Shown piece after piece: positions 6,917-7,040 of a DNA stretch of 7,040 nt. The position numbers and the translations under genes were made by a program. The DNA lies in the NCBI GenBank assembly GCA_020347085.1, contig CP070769.1:2270706-2277745 (forward strand), written 5' to 3'. This stretch comes from Desulfobacterales bacterium (GTDB lineage: Bacteria; Desulfobacterota; Desulfobacteria; Desulfobacterales; C00003060). How positions within the stretch are numbered: position 1 is the first letter of the stretch; each line of letters opens with the position of its first letter. The notes under the pieces were generated by a model. It had not been told where the DNA came from and did not search any database. It was given only the letters and a program-made list of their open reading frames with translations.

Positions 6917-7040
6917 GATTCGAGGATTCAAGGGGCCAAGTGTTTTTTTTTAACGATTTTATCAACGCCTTGAGCATCCTTTCAACCTCTGCTAGCTTAT
7001 CAATGAGTTCCGCCAATTTTCCAGCTTCGACGTAGCCTAA
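6882..7040 (-). CDS. Four-helix-bundle protein (23S rRNA intervening-sequence / S23 type), C-terminal part only
   Basis: A frame enters from the window edge at 7040 and runs 52 codons to TAG at 6882-6884. The first 30 residues start LGYVEAGKLAELIDKLAEV and go on to ERMLKALIKSLKK, the pattern of the last helix of the four-helix-bundle family related to proteins encoded by 23S rRNA intervening sequences and to Avd of diversity-generating retroelements. Family members usually end soon after the LIxSLK motif. Here about 20 more residues follow (NTWPLESSNP and on), the last 16 encoded by the 8-bp repeats and the palindromic element, so the tail looks like read-through of non-coding repeat DNA. A run of nine As on the coding strand (6951-6943) sits just after KSL; one extra A would give an early stop (KKKHLAP then stop). 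The start and most of the gene lie outside the window. Function is unknown. Identification rests on the C-terminal helix alone. Confidence 0.7.
   Translation of the reverse strand, partial: LGYVEAGKLAELIDKLAEVERMLKALIKSLKKNTWPLESSNPCLPQTGLSAL
6917..6932. repeat. Tandem 8-bp repeat GATTC(G/A)AG
   Basis: GATTCGAG (6917-6924) is followed directly by GATTCAAG (6925-6932), differing at one base. It abuts the palindromic element on one side and the T-rich tract on the other. On the minus strand it encodes part of the C-terminal tail (around LESSN) of the four-helix-bundle protein. Confidence 0.6.

Noticed and set aside
6878..7040. CRISPR or attachment site suggested by the repeats near the window edge
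   Set aside because: There are only two copies of each repeat, spacing is too short and irregular, and no cas or integrase gene is in view.

Overview
The window (about 7 kb, GC near 50%, all genes on the minus strand) is a piece of a Gram-negative (diderm) genome. It holds an outer-membrane biogenesis pair, tamB followed by an Omp85-family beta-barrel gene, plus the 3' end of a small four-helix-bundle protein gene. The Omp85 architecture with an unusually long POTRA array, the tamB-first order and the presence of a free-standing 23S-intervening-sequence-type four-helix-bundle gene would fit a Desulfobacterota / deltaproteobacteria-like lineage or a neighbouring phylum. That assignment is inference from gene content and is not certain.

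Layout, read in the direction of transcription (from position 7040 down to 1): (i) 7040-6882, the C-terminal 52 residues of a four-helix-bundle protein whose last codons run into a short-repeat and palindrome element; (ii) 6881-6811, a short gap holding one arm of that element and the tamB leader; (iii) 6810-2602, a full-length tamB (1402 aa from the preferred ATG); (iv) an 18-nt gap with a purine-rich ribosome-binding site; (v) 2583-1, an Omp85 protein with an N-terminal hydrophobic export signal, seven apparent POTRA domains and most of a beta-barrel, cut off by the window edge just after the conserved VRGF motif. There is no gene-free stretch longer than 300 bases.

The two large genes very probably form one operon and one envelope-spanning machine. 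TamB is an inner-membrane-anchored, periplasm-spanning AsmA-like protein. Its C-terminal TamB domain is known in other bacteria to contact the POTRA region of an Omp85 partner (TamA, or BamA where TamA is absent). Here the long POTRA array would form the outer-membrane half of the bridge. I see no CRISPR array, tRNA, rRNA, insertion sequence or defence system. The points worth a second look are the POTRA count, the gene order, the internal repeat in TamB, and the repeat-encoded tail and A9 tract of the four-helix-bundle gene.
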